A stretch of DNA of 22,398 nucleotides from Flavobacteriaceae bacterium (lineage in GTDB: Bacteria; Bacteroidota; Bacteroidia; Flavobacteriales; Flavobacteriaceae). The first letter of the stretch is position 1. Each line of letters opens with the position of its first letter. Both the position numbers and the translations under genes were made by a program. Below, in pieces: positions 15,055-22,329 of this stretch. Under the pieces are notes generated by a model. That model had not been told where the DNA came from. It saw nothing but the letters and a program-made list of their open reading frames with translations, and ran no database searches. Where the stretch lies: the NCBI GenBank assembly GCA_008081175.1, contig VMCW01000114.1, positions 1 through 22,398 of the forward strand, given 5' to 3'.

Positions 15055-15800
15055 TCCCTTTCAAAAAAAGTCAGGTCGTAACGATACGCTGCTCTTAAGT
15101 ATTTGATCTTTCCAGAGGCGTCTACAAAGTAACTTTTTCTTTCTTTGTTTAGGGACAAGCCTGTTTCTTTCTCAACAGATTCATTCACTATTAGGCTGAT
15201 GTTATTGTTGTGTTTTACCTGGGTTGCTCTTAAACGAAAATTAGTTTGATCAAAAAAATAGGTCCAAACATCTGCCTTTGGATCATCTGAATAACGAACT
15301 TCAAGAGCTTCAACTGGAAGGGTATCCAAGAGTTTTTTGGTACCAATATGCTTTAGCTGTGTTCCAGGATCAAGCAGTTTATAGGGTTGCCAATACACAT
15401 AAAGGGCCGCCTCTAAGTTGGCTTTCGTTTGCTCCAATAGTTGGGAATCGGTTTGGAGCTCTGAATTTTTAAAAAGTTTTATAGTCCCATTGAGTTTTAG
15501 GGCACGATTAAGAACACCAGAATCATCTACCCATTGTATTTCAGTACGCTCAGGACGCCAGTGGTGTGTTATTTTTTGAAGTATTTCCTTTTCTATAGCA
15601 CCGGTAGAATCGTATAAGGTAGTTTTTTTGAGGTAGTTTACGTATTTCATTTTTTCCCACTGTGCTTTTCCTCCATGTGCTCTCAAACTTTTTTCAAGAA
15701 TTTCTTCTGTACGATTTGAGTTGTCTTCACATGAAGAAAGCATAACAATAGAAAAAAGAAGTAAACATCTAAGACTCTTTTTTAGGGTATTCAATTCCAA
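15048..15800 (-). CDS. DUF6503-like lipoprotein (second of two)
   Basis: A 250-residue exported lipoprotein with lipobox LSSC (C24). The start is a TTG, either at 15800 or two codons later at 15794 (MNTLKKSLRCLL...), because no ATG lies upstream of the hydrophobic core. After the Cys, TEEILEKSLRAHGGKAQWEK resembles the start of the 10055 gene, followed by beta-strand-rich text with many Lys/Asp pairs (VEALEVRYSDDP, VWTYFFDQTNFRLRATQ). The last pattern is like LolA/LolB-type lipid carriers. I place it in the same DUF6503-like family, function unknown. It is convergent with the PIG-L gene, with stop codons overlapping by 7 bases, and divergent from the amidohydrolase with only about 27 bases between starts. 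Confidence 0.65.
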   Translation of the reverse strand: MELNTLKKSLRCLLLFSIVMLSSCEDNSNRTEEILEKSLRAHGGKAQWEKMKYVNYLKKTTLYDSTGAIEKEILQKITHHWRPERTEIQWVDDSGVLNRALKLNGTIKLFKNSELQTDSQLLEQTKANLEAALYVYWQPYKLLDPGTQLKHIGTKKLLDTLPVEALEVRYSDDPKADVWTYFFDQTNFRLRATQVKHNNNISLIVNESVEKETGLSLNKERKSYFVDASGKIKYLRAAYRYDLTFFERDQ

Positions 15801-15827
15801 TTTATTTGTATTTTAGGTTAAAATAAG

Positions 15828-17432
15828 ATGATTATGCGTAAACAAACTTCCCTTTGGGCTCTTTTTTTCTTTTCCTGTATGTTTTTAGTAACTACGCCTT
15901 TGTTGGCACAAGAAAAATTATCAAAGCGTCAAATACAAAAAATAAAAACAGAAACATTAAATCAGGTACAAGAGCAACACAAAATGACTCAGGTAATGAT
16001 TGATAAAATTTTCAGTTTTGCAGAATTGGGATTTCAGGAGTATGAGTCTTCTGCTTATCTAACCCATATTTTAGAACAGGCTGGTTTTACCGTAGAAAGA
16101 GGTATTTCAGGTATTCCAACTGCTTGGATGGCAAAATGGTCTTATGGTACAGGACCTGTTATTGCTTTGGGAAGTGATGTAGATTGTATTCCAAAAGCAT
16201 CCCAATATCCGGGTGTTGCCTACCACAAACCAATGGTAGAGGGAGCACCAGGTCACGGAGAGGGGCACAATTCAGGAATACCTGTAATCATTACAGCTGC
16301 ACTTACTGTACAAGAGCAAATGAAAAAAAACAATCTTGGAGGAACCTTGGTAGTTTGGCCAGGGATAGCAGAGGAGCTTGTAGCTTCTAAAGCTTGGTAT
16401 GTTCGTGACGGCTATTTTGATAAAATTGATATGTGTATTTTCACACACGTAAGTAGTAATCTTTCCGTGTCTTATGGACAAGCTAGAGGAACAGGTTTAG
16501 TTTCTGTAGAATACACTTTTGATGGCGAAGCAGCACATTCTGCAGGATCACCCTGGAGAGGAAGAAGTGCTTTGGATGCAGCAGAGTTAATGAATGTGGG
16601 GTGGAATTATAAAAGAGAGCACCTTCACCCTCTAAAGCGTTCACATTCTATTTTTACAGATGCAGGCGACCAACCCAATGTGGTTCCTTCTAAAGCTTCA
16701 ATATGGTACTATTTTAGAGATGTTACCTATGATGGGATCATGAAGATGTACAACGATGGTAATAACATTGCCGCTGGTGCAGCTATGATGACCGATACAA
16801 AGGTAAGTTCACGTGTTTTAGGGACTGCTTGGCCAAGACATTTCAATAAAGTGATTGCAGAGACCATGTTTGAAAATATTCAAACTGTAGGACTTCCTGA
16901 ATGGTCTAATGAGGACCAACAATTGGCAAAGGCCGTTCAAAAAGAAGTTGAATCAACTAACCAAGAGGGTTTATCAACCACACTTTCTAATTTGGGAAAA
17001 CCACAAAAAAATGCCGTTAGTGGAGGTTCAGATGATATAGGTGATATTTCTTGGACCATTCCAACGGTGACTTTGCGTTTTCCTTCAAATATACCTGGTC
17101 TTCAAGGGCATCACTGGTCCAATGCTATTGCTATGGCTACTCCAATTGCTCATAAAGGAGCTACTGCGGGTGCTAAAGTTGTAGCCACAACAGTAATTGA
17201 TTTTCTCACTAAACCTCAACTGTTGGAGCAGGCCAAAGATTACTTTGTAAATGTTCAAAGCAAAGAGACTCAGTACAAACCCATGATTACTGAAAAAGAT
17301 CCTCCTCCCACTTATTTGAACGAAGAAATCATGAAACAGTACCGTCCACAGTTAGAAAAATTTTATTTTGACGAGACCAAATACGACACTTATTTAGAAC
17401 AACTAAACATCAAATACCCTACGATTAAATAA
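15828..17432 (+). CDS. Exported M20-family amidohydrolase (AbgB-like)
   Basis: A 534-residue metallo-amidohydrolase with an N-terminal signal peptide (about 1-27, ending TTPLLAQ), so it works in the periplasm. M20 motifs are FSFAELGFQEYESS, GSDVDCIP (115-122), the metal pair in GHGEGHNSG (H143, H147), the Glu pair E182/E183 in AEELVASK, H207 in FTHVSS, and a late GHHWSNA (H428 or H429). This order matches aminobenzoyl-glutamate hydrolase (AbgB) and related N-acyl or peptide amidases, but those are cytoplasmic, so the exported form has a different supply of substrate. A dimerisation-type insert lies between about 220 and 330. The C-terminal 70 residues extend past the family core. ATGs at 15828 and 15834 are both possible starts. 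It begins the operon with 17438 and 17883. Confidence 0.85.
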   Translation: MIMRKQTSLWALFFFSCMFLVTTPLLAQEKLSKRQIQKIKTETLNQVQEQHKMTQVMIDKIFSFAELGFQEYESSAYLTHILEQAGFTVERGISGIPTAWMAKWSYGTGPVIALGSDVDCIPKASQYPGVAYHKPMVEGAPGHGEGHNSGIPVIITAALTVQEQMKKNNLGGTLVVWPGIAEELVASKAWYVRDGYFDKIDMCIFTHVSSNLSVSYGQARGTGLVSVEYTFDGEAAHSAGSPWRGRSALDAAELMNVGWNYKREHLHPLKRSHSIFTDAGDQPNVVPSKASIWYYFRDVTYDGIMKMYNDGNNIAAGAAMMTDTKVSSRVLGTAWPRHFNKVIAETMFENIQTVGLPEWSNEDQQLAKAVQKEVESTNQEGLSTTLSNLGKPQKNAVSGGSDDIGDISWTIPTVTLRFPSNIPGLQGHHWSNAIAMATPIAHKGATAGAKVVATTVIDFLTKPQLLEQAKDYFVNVQSKETQYKPMITEKDPPPTYLNEEIMKQYRPQLEKFYFDETKYDTYLEQLNIKYPTIK

Positions 17433-17437
17433 AAGTC

Positions 17438-17878
17438 ATGAAATGGACAATTGGACTTTTATTGTTTTGCGTGTGGAATGGTTTGTCTCAAGAAAGGGTT
17501 TCTAAAAAAGACTCTCTGGCTATTGTAAGAACACTTTTTAAACAACAGGCAGATTGGAATTCCGGTGATATCGATGCTTTCATGGAAGGGTACATAAAAT
17601 CAGATGCGCTTGTATTTTCAGGGTCGTCTGGACCTATCTACGGATGGGAAGCTACTCGTGACCGATATAAAAAAAGCTATTCCAGTCGTTTGTTGATGGG
17701 TAAATTACAATTTGAAGTTTTGAGTATGGTTCAACTCAGTCCTAAGGTTATCCAGCTTCAAGGTTCTTTTTATCTCACTCGTGAAATAGAAGATAGCAGT
17801 GGTTTTTTTACACTTACTTGGTTACAAAAAGACGGTGCCTGGTTAGTGCTATCTGATCATACTTCTTCTTCAAATTGA
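17438..17878 (+). CDS. Small exported NTF2-like (SnoaL/DUF4440-type) protein
   Basis: A 146-residue product with a signal peptide (MKWTIGLLLFCVWNGLSQ) and an NTF2-like pattern: LFKQQADWNSGDIDAFMEGY, an aromatic-rich middle (YGWEATRDRYKKSY), then beta strands ending WLQKDGAWLVLSDHTSS. The cone-shaped NTF2 fold binds small molecules and is used for many unrelated reactions, so no substrate is claimed. It sits 5 bases after the amidohydrolase and 4 bases before the transporter, which ties it to their pathway, perhaps as a periplasmic binding or processing partner. Confidence 0.75.
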   Translation: MKWTIGLLLFCVWNGLSQERVSKKDSLAIVRTLFKQQADWNSGDIDAFMEGYIKSDALVFSGSSGPIYGWEATRDRYKKSYSSRLLMGKLQFEVLSMVQLSPKVIQLQGSFYLTREIEDSSGFFTLTWLQKDGAWLVLSDHTSSSN

Positions 17879-17882
17879 TAAT

Positions 17883-19349
17883 ATGCAGAAAAGAATAGGA
17901 TTTATATTAGGACCTCTTTGTTTTATTCTTTTATTATTTATAGGTCGATTTGAAGGACTTTCTCAACAAGGACAGGCTGTTTTAGCTACTACTTTTTGGA
18001 TTGCAATTTGGTGGATTACAGAGTGCGTACCCATTGCAGCTACAGCTTTATTACCCATTGTTCTTTTCCCCCTTTCTGGTGGAATGGAACTCAGCACAAC
18101 AACAGCTGCTTTTGGACATAAATATGTTTTTCTTTATTTGGGAGGCTTTTTAATAGCCATTGGAATTGAAAAGTGGAATCTGCACAAACGTATTGCCATC
18201 AACATCATTTCCTTTATAGGTTCGGATGTGAGAAAAGTGATTTTGGGATTTATGGTAGCTACTGCTTTTTTGTCGATGTGGATTTCCAATACGGCTACTT
18301 CTGTTATGATGCTGCCTATAGGGATAGCGATCATAAAAGAACTAAAAGACAATCCCGCAACGATAGAGGATGAAAACAAAATATTTGGAAAAGCGTTGAT
18401 GCTTGGTATAGCCTATAGTGCTTCAATAGGTGGTGTAGCAACACTCATTGGCACCCCGCCAAATTTGGTTTTGGCTGGTGTTATTTCTAGTACCTATGGT
18501 TACGAAATCACTTTCTTACAGTGGTTTCTTTTTGGTTTCCCAATTGCTGTAATCTTATTGTTTTTTTGTTGGCTGTATCTCACTAGAGTCGCTTATGTTT
18601 TTAATCAAAAAGAATTTCCAGGAGGAAGGGCAGAAATTAATCGTTTAAAAAGGGATTTAGGTCCTGTTTCTTTTGAAGAACGTCGTGTAGCTATTGTTTT
18701 TGCTTTAGCAGCGTTTTGTTGGATCAGTAGGTCATATCTCTTACAAGATTTTTTACCAGCACTTGATGATACCATTATAGCAATTTCCTTCGGTTTACTT
18801 CTTTTTGTTTTGCCAGCAAAAGGAGAACAAAAGGTATTACTCAACTGGAAAGATACGGTACAACTCCCTTGGGGGATTATACTACTTTTTGGAGGGGGCA
18901 TGGCTCTTGCCAAGGCATTTGAGGTAAGTGGTCTTGCTGTTTGGTTGGGAGAGTTAATGACTACTTTTGGAGGCTTACCCTTATTTGTATTGCTACTTTT
19001 GTTGGTTACAGCAGTAAATTTTTTAACAGAAATTACTTCCAATTTAGCAACTACAGCCATGCTGTTGCCCGTACTTGCACCTTTAGCTTTAGAAGTTGGT
19101 GTTCATCCTTTTGGTCTTATGGTAGGGGCAGCTGTTGCTGCATCTTGCGCTTTCATGCTTCCTGTGGCCACTCCACCTAATGCGGTCGTTTTTGGGTCGG
19201 GTTATTTAAAAATACCCGATATGGTTTCCCGAGGTGTTATCTTAAATTTGTTTTCTATTGTACTTATCTCAGTTATGGTTTACTGGTTACTTCCATTGTT
19301 ATGGGAAATTGATTTAACCCGTTTTCCTAATGCTATTTTAAACCCGTAA
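17883..19349 (+). CDS. DASS (SLC13) family sodium-coupled carboxylate transporter
   Basis: A 488-residue inner-membrane protein of about 11-12 helices. The first helix pair leads to WWITECVPIAATALLP and the sodium/substrate motif ISNTATSVMMLP (S135-N136-T137), matched in the second half by TSNLATTAMLLP (S386-N387). These paired SN-x motifs define the divalent-anion sodium symporters (VcINDY, NaDC), which import succinate, malate, citrate or similar acids, and in some cases sulfate. The half-sites GTPPNLVLAG and ATPPNAVVFGSG are also present. The 4-base gap from the preceding gene indicates tight co-translation. Next to an exported amidohydrolase, a likely job is uptake of a carboxylate released in the periplasm; the exact acid is not visible. 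Confidence 0.9.
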   Translation: MQKRIGFILGPLCFILLLFIGRFEGLSQQGQAVLATTFWIAIWWITECVPIAATALLPIVLFPLSGGMELSTTTAAFGHKYVFLYLGGFLIAIGIEKWNLHKRIAINIISFIGSDVRKVILGFMVATAFLSMWISNTATSVMMLPIGIAIIKELKDNPATIEDENKIFGKALMLGIAYSASIGGVATLIGTPPNLVLAGVISSTYGYEITFLQWFLFGFPIAVILLFFCWLYLTRVAYVFNQKEFPGGRAEINRLKRDLGPVSFEERRVAIVFALAAFCWISRSYLLQDFLPALDDTIIAISFGLLLFVLPAKGEQKVLLNWKDTVQLPWGIILLFGGGMALAKAFEVSGLAVWLGELMTTFGGLPLFVLLLLLVTAVNFLTEITSNLATTAMLLPVLAPLALEVGVHPFGLMVGAAVAASCAFMLPVATPPNAVVFGSGYLKIPDMVSRGVILNLFSIVLISVMVYWLLPLLWEIDLTRFPNAILNP

Positions 19350-19375
19350 ATACAATAAACCTTTTAAGTATTCCT

Positions 19376-20062
19376 TCAATTGACAATAAAATCAAAGTAC
19401 AGGTTGGGAAAAGGTTCTTCTTTTAGTGTAAAGTGCCACCACTCCTCATCATAGGGTAAAAATCCTGCAATTTTCATAGTTTCACGCAACAATTTTCGAT
19501 TGCTTTTTTGTTTCTTTGAGACTCCCTCATAGTAATAATTTGATTGGATACTAAAAAAGTCCCAAACTCCTCCCATATCCAAAACTACCCCCTTTTTTTC
19601 ACCTTCTAAATAGATTAAGGTAAGGTCTACGGTACTGCCCCTGCTGTGTCCACTTCGTGATGCAATATAGCCGAGATCAAAAAGCCGATCTTTAGCTAGT
19701 TTGGGGTAGTAAATGCTTTTGGTGAGCGTGTCTTTAGGCTGTTTAGACCAGTTTATAAAGTCATTTACTGCTCTTTGTGGGCGGTAAGCATCAAAGATTT
19801 TCAACCCTAAGCCCAAGGGTTTCAGATTTTCTTGCACTTGTTTTAATGCCAAAGCGAGGGCCTCCGTTCCTATTGTTTTTTGACCTTTTTTATATCCTTT
19901 AATTACCCTTCCGGTAAAGTTGTTTGAAGAAGCATAACCCAGTTCTGTTTTTAGATCAGGGATTTCATTTTCAAGAAAAACAAAACCTTTAGGAAGTGTC
20001 TGTCCAAGCATTGATTGAAACAACAGGGTTGTCAAGAGTAAAAGCTTATTCTTCAAGGGCAT
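19376..20062 (-). CDS. D-Ala-D-Ala dipeptidase, VanX/DdpX type
   Basis: A 228-residue zinc dipeptidase with an N-terminal signal (MPLKNKLLLLTTLLFQSMLGQ), so probably periplasmic. I chose the ATG at 20062 because the longer frame (from 20149) has no family match and runs through the upstream coding region. The catalytic layout is that of VanX: R94 in DAYRPQRA, zinc ligands H139 and D146 in SGHSRGSTVDL, then the E207-W-W-H210 motif. Such enzymes split D-Ala-D-Ala. In VanX this removes vancomycin targets, but in Gram-negative bacteria it more likely recycles wall dipeptides. Its start overlaps the end of the serine hydrolase by 17 bases, showing coupled translation. Confidence 0.88.
   Translation of the reverse strand: MPLKNKLLLLTTLLFQSMLGQTLPKGFVFLENEIPDLKTELGYASSNNFTGRVIKGYKKGQKTIGTEALALALKQVQENLKPLGLGLKIFDAYRPQRAVNDFINWSKQPKDTLTKSIYYPKLAKDRLFDLGYIASRSGHSRGSTVDLTLIYLEGEKKGVVLDMGGVWDFFSIQSNYYYEGVSKKQKSNRKLLRETMKIAGFLPYDEEWWHFTLKEEPFPNLYFDFIVN
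19588..19599 (-). repeat. A7G5 homopolymer tract in the dipeptidase gene
   Basis: On the coding (minus) strand, seven A are followed by five G within the codons for Glu-Lys-Lys-Gly-Val. The plus strand shows C5T7. Such runs favour polymerase slippage. It lies in a surface-like loop between motif 2 and the EWWH site. Confidence 0.6.
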
Positions 20063-21293
20063 ATTGAATGAGCTTAGGTCGAATATCACCATCGTACAAC
20101 CCTCTGTTTTCTCTGGTGGGATATACTCTGTTGGTAAGTAAAATGACAATCAGTTCATTTTTTGGATCCACCCATGTCATAGTTCCAGTAAATCCAGTAT
20201 GACCATAGGTTTCTTTACTCACACCAGTAGAGGGGTAGCGGTCTGGAGCTTCCAGTTCCAATGTGGGTTTATCAAATCCCAACCCTCTTCTGTTTTCACT
20301 TTTTGGATAGGTTCTTTTCGTAAAGAGCTCCACGGTTTGAGGATTTAGATAGTTTCTGTTTTTGTAGTTTCCTTTGTTTAGAAGCATTTGTAAAAGGGGG
20401 GCAATAGAGGTTGCATTTGCAAAAAGACCTGCATTACCAGAAATTCCACCCATAAGTGCAGCAGCTTCATCGTGTACCCAACCGTGAACGAGTTTTTTTC
20501 TGAAGAGCGAATCTTGTTCTGTTGGAACAAGTACTGATTTAGGAAATTTTCTTGTCGGTAAAAACCCTATCCGTTCTAACTCCATAGGTCGATAAAAATG
20601 CACCTCTAAAAACTCTTCAAAAGAAAGGCCACTTAGATCGCGAACAAGCTGAGGAACTAAAAAGAAAAACAGTCCAGAATAAACCATTTCACCGGGGTTG
20701 ATGAGTGGTGTTTTTTTGATCCTTTTTTTAATTTTTTGTTCATAACGCTTGTGAACGTAAAGAGAATCACTCACTGATTTAGGAAACCGTTTGCTTTGGT
20801 ATGAAGAAAGTGTATTTCTTTTAAAGCCCCCCTTTTTTTTAAATACTTTATTTTGATGTGTGATGTAAGGAATCCATCCTGCACTATGACTTAAAATTGC
20901 TTTAAATGAACTGTTCCTTTTATTGCTTCTTTTTAGCAATGGAATCCAATTTGAAGCCGGTTCATCAAGTTCCAGATCATATAGTTCGTAAAGTTTCATC
21001 AAAGCCAAAGTGCTGGCAAGTACTTTTGTTAAAGAGGCTAAATCATACAGGTGTTCATTGGTTACTTGGGTCTGTTTGTCATAGGTGTGATATCCGAAAG
21101 ATTCATTGAGCAGTAAAGAGTCTTTTTTAAAAATGAGAACTTGAGCTCCAGGAAAGGCTTTATTTTCTATGCCGGTTTCCATCAAAGCAGTAACTTTATC
21201 TTTTAAACTTTGAGTGTTTGAATGGACTTGTAGTTGAGAAAAACCACAGTTTAAGCTCAGAATTAAAATGAAAAGCAATGCTTTAGAACTCAT
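20046..21293 (-). CDS. Secreted serine hydrolase, beta-lactamase/penicillin-binding fold (class C-like)
   Basis: The 415-residue protein starts at ATG 21293 with a signal peptide (MSSKALLFILILSLNCGFSQ); a TTG at 21302 would add three residues. It has the serine hydrolase triad motifs S87-L-T-K90 (SxxK) in LYDLASLTKV, a Tyr-Ser-Gly motif (VYSGLFFF) in place of Tyr-x-Asn, and an HTG motif in YGHTGFTGTM. These belong to the AmpC/DD-carboxypeptidase/esterase family. From memory, a closely similar domain is fused to GH3 N-acetylglucosaminidases in many Bacteroidetes; here it stands alone. A basic loop (about 150-205, many Lys and Arg) is unusual. With the overlapping dipeptidase gene it points to a role in wall peptide cleavage. 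The A8G6 tract at 20827-20840 lies in this basic region. The exact substrate is unknown. Confidence 0.85.
   Translation of the reverse strand: MSSKALLFILILSLNCGFSQLQVHSNTQSLKDKVTALMETGIENKAFPGAQVLIFKKDSLLLNESFGYHTYDKQTQVTNEHLYDLASLTKVLASTLALMKLYELYDLELDEPASNWIPLLKRSNKRNSSFKAILSHSAGWIPYITHQNKVFKKKGGFKRNTLSSYQSKRFPKSVSDSLYVHKRYEQKIKKRIKKTPLINPGEMVYSGLFFFLVPQLVRDLSGLSFEEFLEVHFYRPMELERIGFLPTRKFPKSVLVPTEQDSLFRKKLVHGWVHDEAAALMGGISGNAGLFANATSIAPLLQMLLNKGNYKNRNYLNPQTVELFTKRTYPKSENRRGLGFDKPTLELEAPDRYPSTGVSKETYGHTGFTGTMTWVDPKNELIVILLTNRVYPTRENRGLYDGDIRPKLIQYALEE
20827..20840 (-). repeat. A8G6 homopolymer tract in the serine hydrolase gene
   Basis: The coding strand shows eight A followed by six G inside the codons for Phe-Lys-Lys-Lys-Gly-Gly-Phe. 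The plus strand shows C6T8. It is the longest two-base run of this kind noticed in the window and a candidate slippage site. The reading frame is open as sequenced. Confidence 0.65.
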
Positions 21294-21405
21294 TTTATAC
21301 AATGTTTTCGTTTTTGAACAAAATAGTTATCTTTAATTTCGTTAGACACAAGATAGAAATAATTATCAATCACATTTGCAATACCCAATCTTAAAATCAC
21401 AGCCC
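21294..21405. promoter_or_regulatory. Divergent intergenic region between the serine hydrolase and the DUF3078 gene
   Basis: This A/T-rich gap separates two genes read in opposite directions and should hold both promoters. On the plus strand TATCTTTA (21333-21340) resembles the -7 consensus TAnnTTTG with one mismatch. No matching -33 box or minus-strand element was found with confidence, and no terminator or RNA gene is seen. Confidence 0.3.
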
Positions 21406-22329
21406 TTGATTTCAAAAAAATATTTTCTTTTTTTTCTATTCAGTTTGATTTTAAATAGTCTCTATGCTCAAGAGGGAGAGGAGGAATCCATTCCTTTTGA
21501 TGCTGTGATACAGTCTGAAATGGGAGGAAAAAGAATGAAATTTTATGGAAACACCCGTTTTAATTTTAATCAGGCTTATTTTTCCAATTGGATTTCTGGA
21601 GGAGAGAGTGCCCTTACATTCTTATATGGATTGGATTACAATTTCAATTATTCCGACAGAAGTGGATTGGTATGGGATACGAACCTGTTACTTTCTTTAG
21701 GGACAACCTATATTTCTGGAAATAAATTCTTAAAAAAGGCTGATGATCGATTTGAAATAGGCTCCTTAGTAGGAAAACAAATCAATCAATACTGGAGTTA
21801 TTCTGGTCTATTGAGTTTAAAAACGCAGCTGCTACCAGGTTACCGATTCTACAAAGAAGAAGGAGAGGAAAAAAGAGAGCAGATTTCCAGGTTTTTATCT
21901 CCACTAATTTTACAAGCTGGGTTGGGATGGTACTATAAGAAAAATAATGATTTTAGAGTAAATCTCTCCCCACTTACAGGACGTGCAATCGTAGTTTCAA
22001 AAAAATACACTGAAAATTTAGCGACTGGGAACAAGTATTTTGGTGTTGACCCTAAAAAGGGGAGTAAGCTGTTTTTCGGAGCTTTAATTTCAGGTTATTT
22101 CAAGCGCGAAATCATGCAGAATATTATCTGGGAAAATAATTTTAGCTTTTATGTTAACTATTTAGAAAAAACTCAAAACGTAGATTTTGATTGGAATGCT
22201 AACATCCGGTTTAAAGTTAACAGTAAGGTTTCTGGGAATTTTATACTACATCTTTTGTATGATGATGATCTTATCAGTGATTTACAAGTTCGAGAACTTT
22301 TAGGCTTGGGAATCAATATAGATTTGTAA
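21406..22329 (+). CDS. DUF3078 outer-membrane beta-barrel-type protein
   Basis: This exported protein belongs to the DUF3078 group common in Bacteroidetes. I prefer the TTG at 21406 (307 residues), since it gives a normal signal peptide, MISKKYFLFFLFSLILNSLYAQ; another TTG at 21376 would lengthen it by ten residues, and no ATG lies upstream of the signal core. The mature part begins acidic (EGEEESIPFD), then NFNQAYFSNWISGGESALTF, the family's most conserved region, followed by alternating aromatic/polar strands (YGLDYNFNYSDRSGLVWDTN, GLGWYYKKNNDFRVNLSPL) and the end LLGLGINIDL, all consistent with a beta barrel. The function is unknown. It is divergent from the serine hydrolase and ends one base before a possible minus-strand gene. 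Confidence 0.8.
   Translation: MISKKYFLFFLFSLILNSLYAQEGEEESIPFDAVIQSEMGGKRMKFYGNTRFNFNQAYFSNWISGGESALTFLYGLDYNFNYSDRSGLVWDTNLLLSLGTTYISGNKFLKKADDRFEIGSLVGKQINQYWSYSGLLSLKTQLLPGYRFYKEEGEEKREQISRFLSPLILQAGLGWYYKKNNDFRVNLSPLTGRAIVVSKKYTENLATGNKYFGVDPKKGSKLFFGALISGYFKREIMQNIIWENNFSFYVNYLEKTQNVDFDWNANIRFKVNSKVSGNFILHLLYDDDLISDLQVRELLGLGINIDL

Noticed and set aside
18605..19060. 151-codon minus-strand open frame inside the DASS transporter gene
   Set aside because: It lies wholly antisense to a well-supported membrane transporter; its low-complexity Ser/Lys/Pro-rich translation matches no known protein pattern.
19376..20062. Vancomycin resistance (vanHAX-type) locus
   Set aside because: No VanH dehydrogenase, VanA-type ligase or VanRS regulators are present, and the host is Gram-negative; a wall turnover role is more likely.
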